Part shown: positions 42,710 through 46,183 of the stretch, piece after piece
Position numbering within the stretch: position 1 is the first letter of the stretch
Layout: every line of letters begins with the position of its first letter
Source: Microthrixaceae bacterium
Lineage (GTDB): Bacteria; Actinomycetota; Acidimicrobiia; Acidimicrobiales; Acidimicrobilacustridaceae
Reading direction: 5' to 3'
Assembly (NCBI GenBank): GCA_947449015.1
Contig: CANFQA010000019.1
Coordinates: forward strand, 1-46,183
DNA length: 46,183 nucleotides
Made by a program: the position numbers and the translations under genes
Notes under the pieces: model-generated
Database searches by the model: none
What the model saw: only the letters and a program-made list of their open reading frames with translations
Told to the model about the DNA's origin: nothing

Positions 42710-43017
42710 GGTTCTTCCTCAAGATCGTCAGCGGGCAGGAGGCCGAGAAGTGATCCGCCACCGCGGAACACATGGCGCTGCTCGTCTGAGCGTACGACGA
42801 ATGCGTCTCCTCGGAAGATTCGACCGTCGAGGAGCTCAGTCATGACCAAGTGCACCGGGCGCTGGACGAGCGTTTCGCCGGGCAGCGTGGTCGCCACCAC
42901 CTCCCAGTCGAGAGCGGGCACATCGGGACGCCGCACCACCATGAGGCTGGCGGTGAGTAGATGCAGGGGCTCGTTGTCCACCTCAAGCGTGGCGAGGGTG
43001 TAACTGGCATGGCGCAT
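42706..43017 (-). CDS. Small conserved-looking protein of unknown function
   Basis: A 103-residue protein I do not recognise. No signal peptide or membrane segment; it is beta-rich and acidic at the C-terminus (ADDLEEEP). The stop overlaps the exporter ATPase start by four bases, which argues that it is a real gene and an accessory of the exporter operon. Confidence 0.65.
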   Translation of the reverse strand: MRHASYTLATLEVDNEPLHLLTASLMVVRRPDVPALDWEVVATTLPGETLVQRPVHLVMTELLDGRIFRGDAFVVRSDEQRHVFRGGGSLLGLLPADDLEEEP

Positions 43018-43092
43018 GATTCGGTTCCGGTCGGTGGAGGAGATCGTGTTCTTACTGTGGGAGATCCGTCGCCGGTAGTCAGGCGTCAGTAG

Positions 43093-44019
43093 TCAGGCGC
43101 CGTCGGCCAAGGTGAGAATCTCGACGCCGTCAGCGGTGACCAGCACCGTGTGTTCAAACTGTGCGGTACGGCTGCCATCAGCGGTGACCGCAGTCCAGTC
43201 ATCGGACCAGATGCGGTGTTGTCCTGTGCCCATGGAAATCATCGGCTCGATCGTGAAGATCATTCCGGTTTCCATAATCGCGGTGAACCGCGGTTCGAAG
43301 TAATGGGGGATCTGGAGATCAGTGTGGAACTGCTCGCCAATGCCATGTCCCACGAACGCGCGCACAACCTCGTAGTGATTGGCCGTGGCGTGGTCTTCGA
43401 TGGCACGACCAATATCGGAGAAGGGTCGGCCGGGCTTTACCGCGGCAATGCCGCGGGCCAGACATTCGCGGGTGACTTCCACGAGCCGACGTGATGCTTC
43501 ATCGACATCGCCGACGAGATAGGTGGCGTTGGTATCGCCGTGCACACCGTTGAGAAAGATTGTGACGTCGAGGTTGACGATGTCGCCGTCGCGCAATGCA
43601 CGGTCGTCGGGGATGCCATGGCAGATCACTTCGTTGACCGAGGTGCACAGTGATTTGGGATAGCCGCGGTAGTTGAGCGTGCTCGGATAGCCGCCACGAT
43701 CGAGATAGGCCTGATGCACGATGGCGTCGATGGCATCGGTGGTGACCCCAGGGGCGATGGCGGCGGCGCCGATATCAAGTACCTCGGCTGCCGCCCGGCA
43801 GGCCCCGCGCATGCGCTCGATGACCTCGGGGGATTTCACCCGTGACTCGGGGCGCCGCACCGGATCTCCGGTCTCGGCGTAGTCGGGTCGGCCGATCTCG
43901 GCGGGCACCGTTCGCCACGGGCTGAGATTGCCCGGCTCGAGTTGATGTTCGCGCGAACGATGACAGCGCTTGTACTTAGTGCCGCTGCCGCACCAGCAGG
44001 GATCGTTGGCCTTCAACAT
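43093..44019 (-). CDS. map: Type I methionine aminopeptidase with N-terminal SEC-C zinc motif
   Basis: A 308-residue dimetal aminopeptidase that removes initiator Met. Active-site residues appear in ICHGIP (His), NLDVTIF and HGDTNAT (two Asp), FVGHGIGEQFH (His), FTIEPM and QFEHTV (two Glu). Residues 6-22 form a SEC-C motif DPCWCGSGTKYKRCHR (C8, C10, C19, H20), a zinc hook also found at the end of SecA and thought to aid ribosome or protein contact. ATG 44019 starts immediately before the motif. Confidence 0.95.
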   Translation of the reverse strand: MLKANDPCWCGSGTKYKRCHRSREHQLEPGNLSPWRTVPAEIGRPDYAETGDPVRRPESRVKSPEVIERMRGACRAAAEVLDIGAAAIAPGVTTDAIDAIVHQAYLDRGGYPSTLNYRGYPKSLCTSVNEVICHGIPDDRALRDGDIVNLDVTIFLNGVHGDTNATYLVGDVDEASRRLVEVTRECLARGIAAVKPGRPFSDIGRAIEDHATANHYEVVRAFVGHGIGEQFHTDLQIPHYFEPRFTAIMETGMIFTIEPMISMGTGQHRIWSDDWTAVTADGSRTAQFEHTVLVTADGVEILTLADGA

Positions 44020-44084
44020 GATGGTCGGAGTCTACGAGAGCATCGGACTGGCGCGGTCGTGGCAGGGCGGCAACGATTCACCTC

Positions 44085-44489
44085 ATGTCGATCATCCGTA
44101 TCAATGCCATCACTGTGCCGGCTGAGGCCGGCGACGAGCTCGCCCATCGCTTTGCCGCCCGTGCTGGCGCTGTGGATGGGCAGGACGGCTTCGAGGGTTT
44201 CGAACTGCTCAAGCCCACCGATGGTCGCGATCAGTGGCTGGTCATCACCCGCTGGCGTGATGAGGATGCCTTCAATGCATGGGTTGGATCGCCGGCGTTC
44301 GCCGACGGCCACCGCGGCACCGCTGGTGCAAATGGAGCACAGGGCGGTCATCCAGGTGGAGCGCAGGGAGGTCATCCGGGCGGTCATCCCGGTGGTCATC
44401 CCGGCGCCGAGGGTGCGCAACCTCCGATGAGCGTGGCCAGCGAAATCTGGTCCTATGAGCCCGTCGTCAGCGCCGAACCGAAACACTGA
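44085..44489 (+). CDS. ABM-domain protein (IsdG/MhuD-like) with His-Pro-Gly-Gly insertion
   Basis: A 134-residue protein of the antibiotic-biosynthesis-monooxygenase/haem-degrading fold. RWRDEDAFNAWVGSPAFADGHR is the family signature and SEIWSYEP the final strand. Between them, residues 77-112 are an inserted low-complexity segment with four His-Pro-Gly units (His 89, 97, 101, 105) in place of a short loop. The insertion could bind metal or haem. Relatives include MhuD-type haem oxygenases and small quinol monooxygenases; which it is cannot be told. Divergent from map. Confidence 0.8.
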   Translation: MSIIRINAITVPAEAGDELAHRFAARAGAVDGQDGFEGFELLKPTDGRDQWLVITRWRDEDAFNAWVGSPAFADGHRGTAGANGAQGGHPGGAQGGHPGGHPGGHPGAEGAQPPMSVASEIWSYEPVVSAEPKH

Positions 44490-44493
44490 TCAC

Positions 44494-44859
44494 GTGTTAC
44501 TCGAGCTTCACCAGTCCTGGGCCTGGTTCGTCATCTTCAGCAATGCCATCGCCGGTTTCTGGGCGTTGGCGGCCAATCGATGGGTAGCGCTACGAACCCG
44601 CGCCCTGTGGTGGTTCATCGTGGCGGCTGAACTCACGATCTTCGTGCAGGTGGGTCTCGGTGTGGGCATGGTTGCTGGCCAGGGTCTCGCCGCTCCCAAG
44701 TTCCACATGTTTTACGGCTTCGTCGCCATCATCGCGGTTGGTTTGATCTACAGCTACCGGCAGCAGATGGAGAAGCATAAGTACATGCTCTACGGACTCG
44801 GCAGTCTGTTCATCATGGGCTTGGCCATTCGCGCCATGCTCGTGGCCACCCGGGTCTGA
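44494..44859 (+). CDS. Small membrane protein, four predicted helices
   Basis: A 121-residue integral membrane protein beginning at GTG 44494 (LLELHQSWAWFVI), five bases after the ABM gene stop. Helices are roughly at residues 9-30, 36-58, 64-84 and 95-115; His residues occur in LHQSWAW and FHMFYGF. An in-frame ATG at 44455 would overlap the ABM gene and add a polar extension, so it is less likely. The His near helix ends might bind haem, but that is speculation. Same direction as, and probably co-transcribed with, the ABM gene. Confidence 0.7.
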   Translation: MLLELHQSWAWFVIFSNAIAGFWALAANRWVALRTRALWWFIVAAELTIFVQVGLGVGMVAGQGLAAPKFHMFYGFVAIIAVGLIYSYRQQMEKHKYMLYGLGSLFIMGLAIRAMLVATRV

Positions 44860-44886
44860 CCGAACGACAACTCCCCGCACGCGAGA

Positions 44887-44910
44887 AGGGCGGGACCGAA
44901 GCCCCGCCCT
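44887..44910. terminator. GC-rich hairpin between convergent genes
   Basis: AGGGCGGG (44887-44894) pairs with CCCGCCCT (44903-44910), eight-base loop, in the gap between the membrane protein and pckG. Likely bidirectional terminator. Confidence 0.75.
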
Positions 44911-44937
44911 CGATCAGTTCATGTCACCTGCGATGGT

Positions 44938-46183
44938 TCAGACGCTGAGGCGCTTCTCGAGTTCGCGCAGTTCGTCACGAAGCTCGGCGGGAAGTTGCGT
45001 GCCGATCGAGTCGTAATGGGCTTCGATCTGCGGAAGCTCAGCGGCCCAGGCGGCGTTGTCGACTGACAGCAATGTGGCCATGGTGGCCTCGTCGATGTTC
45101 AGGCCGCTCACGTCGAGAGCACCAGCCGCGGGCACCCGACCAATGGCGGTGTCGACGGCATCGGCAGTTCCCTCGAGGCGATCAACGATCCACTTGAGCA
45201 CGCGAGAGTTGTCGCCGAAGCCGGGCCACAGGAACTTGCCTTCATCGCTCTTGCGGAACCAGTTGACCCAGAACAACTTGGGCAGATTGGCGGCGTCGGT
45301 GGCCTCACCGATCTCCAGCCAATGCTTGAAGTAGTCGCCCATGTTGTACCCACAGAACGGCAGCATGGCGAAGGGATCGAAGCGCAGTTCGCCAACCACA
45401 CCGGCAGCAGCAGCGGTCTTCTCGGAGCTCATGATCGAGCCGAGGAACACACCCTGGCGCCAGTCATAGGCCTCGGTCACCAGCGGAACGTTGGTGGCGC
45501 GACGACCGCCGAACAGAATGGCCGAGATCGGCACGCCGGCCGGGTCCTGCCATTCGGGGGCGATGGACGGGCACTGGGCAGCCGGAGCAGTGAAGCGGGC
45601 GTTGGGATGGGCGGCGGGCGTGCCGGAATCGGGAGTCCAGTCCTGACCCTTCCAGTCGATGAGATGCGCCGGCAGCTCGTCAGTGAGATCCTCCCACCAG
45701 ATGTCGCCATCGTCGGTCAGCGCACAGTTGGTGAAGATGGAGTTGCCATCAACCGAATGCAGCGCATTGAGGTTGGACGACGCCGAGGTGCCCGGCGCCA
45801 CACCGAAGAAACCGGCCTCGGGGTTGATGGCGTAGAGACGACCATCGGCACCGAACTTCATCCAGGCGATGTCGTCACCGACGGTCTCGACCTTCCAGCC
45901 CGGCAGGGCGGGGATGAGCATGGCCATGTTGGTCTTGCCACAGGCCGACGGGAACGCCGCGGCCACGTACTTCTTGACGCCCTCAGGCGAGGTGAGCCCG
46001 AGGATGAGCATGTGCTCGGCCATCCAGCCGTTGTCTCGGGCCATGGTCGACGCGATGCGAAGGGCGAAGCACTTCTTGCCAAGCAGTGCATTGCCGCCGT
46101 AGCCCGAGCCGTAGGACCAGATCTCGCGGGTCTCGGGGAAGTGCACGATGTACTTGTTCTCGGCATCACAGGGCCACGGCACA
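44938..46183 (-). CDS. pckG: Phosphoenolpyruvate carboxykinase (GTP), N-terminus off window
   Basis: The C-terminal 414 or so residues of the GTP-dependent enzyme that converts oxaloacetate to PEP, about two thirds of the roughly 600-residue family length. Seen here: MAEHMLIL, the kinase loop [39 protein letters not shown] and the guanine/PEP-binding region [12 protein letters not shown]-like segment [16 protein letters not shown]. The frame is open to the right edge. With kgd at the other end of the window it belongs to central carbon metabolism; no shared operon is implied. Confidence 0.96.
   Translation of the reverse strand, partial: VPWPCDAENKYIVHFPETREIWSYGSGYGGNALLGKKCFALRIASTMARDNGWMAEHMLILGLTSPEGVKKYVAAAFPSACGKTNMAMLIPALPGWKVETVGDDIAWMKFGADGRLYAINPEAGFFGVAPGTSASSNLNALHSVDGNSIFTNCALTDDGDIWWEDLTDELPAHLIDWKGQDWTPDSGTPAAHPNARFTAPAAQCPSIAPEWQDPAGVPISAILFGGRRATNVPLVTEAYDWRQGVFLGSIMSSEKTAAAAGVVGELRFDPFAMLPFCGYNMGDYFKHWLEIGEATDAANLPKLFWVNWFRKSDEGKFLWPGFGDNSRVLKWIVDRLEGTADAVDTAIGRVPAAGALDVSGLNIDEATMATLLSVDNAAWAAELPQIEAHYDSIGTQLPAELRDELRELEKRLSV

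Noticed and set aside
43076-43098. Duplicated tagtcaggcg at the end of map
   Set aside because: A ten-base direct repeat with no further structure; probably a small local duplication without function.

Overview
The window is about 46 kb of GC-rich, gene-dense DNA from an actinobacterium. The indicators are a fused 2-oxoglutarate decarboxylase/dehydrogenase of the actinobacterial Kgd type, GTP-dependent PEP carboxykinase, a UvrD2-like helicase, a mycothiol-type PIG-L deacetylase, an alpha-methylacyl-CoA racemase and a NYN-S1 ribonuclease with a Lys/Ala-rich tail. The mix suggests class Acidimicrobiia, but that is inference from gene content only. I saw no rRNA, tRNA, CRISPR array, insertion sequence or prophage. 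No gap between genes exceeds 300 bases; the longest is about 190.

Region 1 (1-16.7 kb) is mostly housekeeping: a NYN-S1 ribonuclease running off the left edge, an M20 peptidase, kgd, exonuclease III with a thioesterase, a UvrD2-like helicase, a PH/SHOCT membrane protein, and galT-galK. It then becomes more accessory: alpha/beta hydrolase, Fe(II)/2-oxoglutarate oxygenase, alpha-methylacyl-CoA racemase and PIG-L deacetylase.

Region 2 (16.7-37.9 kb) looks like one catabolic island. A six-gene operon with overlapping or closely spaced ends encodes an amidohydrolase, an SDR, a ThuA-like protein, a cytochrome P450, an acetyl-CoA-synthetase-like ligase and an ACMSD-type amidohydrolase. It is followed by a Dabb-domain protein, two convergent carotenoid/stilbene cleavage oxygenases, an atypical SDR, a complete branched-chain-amino-acid-type ABC importer (livF, livG, a livH-livM fusion, a lipoprotein binding protein), a TetR regulator, an acyl-CoA ligase, a lipoprotein and a Rieske oxygenase. 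The strongest unexplained signal is a shared 17-base imperfect palindrome (core TNAAC-N3-GTNNA, outer half GTTAACC-like) found in five promoter regions of this island, each 36-76 bases before a start codon. It ties the P450 operon, both cleavage oxygenases, the importer and the Rieske oxygenase into one apparent regulon. At the first cleavage oxygenase it lies just downstream of a recognisable -10 element. I infer uptake, oxidative cleavage, CoA activation and degradation of a hydrophobic isoprenoid or phenylpropanoid-like compound. The substrate cannot be read from sequence.

Region 3 (38-46.2 kb) holds a divergent MurC paralogue, a tiny Pro/Ser-rich ORF with a strong ribosome binding site, a glycosyltransferase-like gene behind an ABC-2 exporter pair, a SEC-C-methionine aminopeptidase, an ABM-domain protein with a His-Pro-Gly-Gly insertion, a small membrane protein and the 3' part of pckG.
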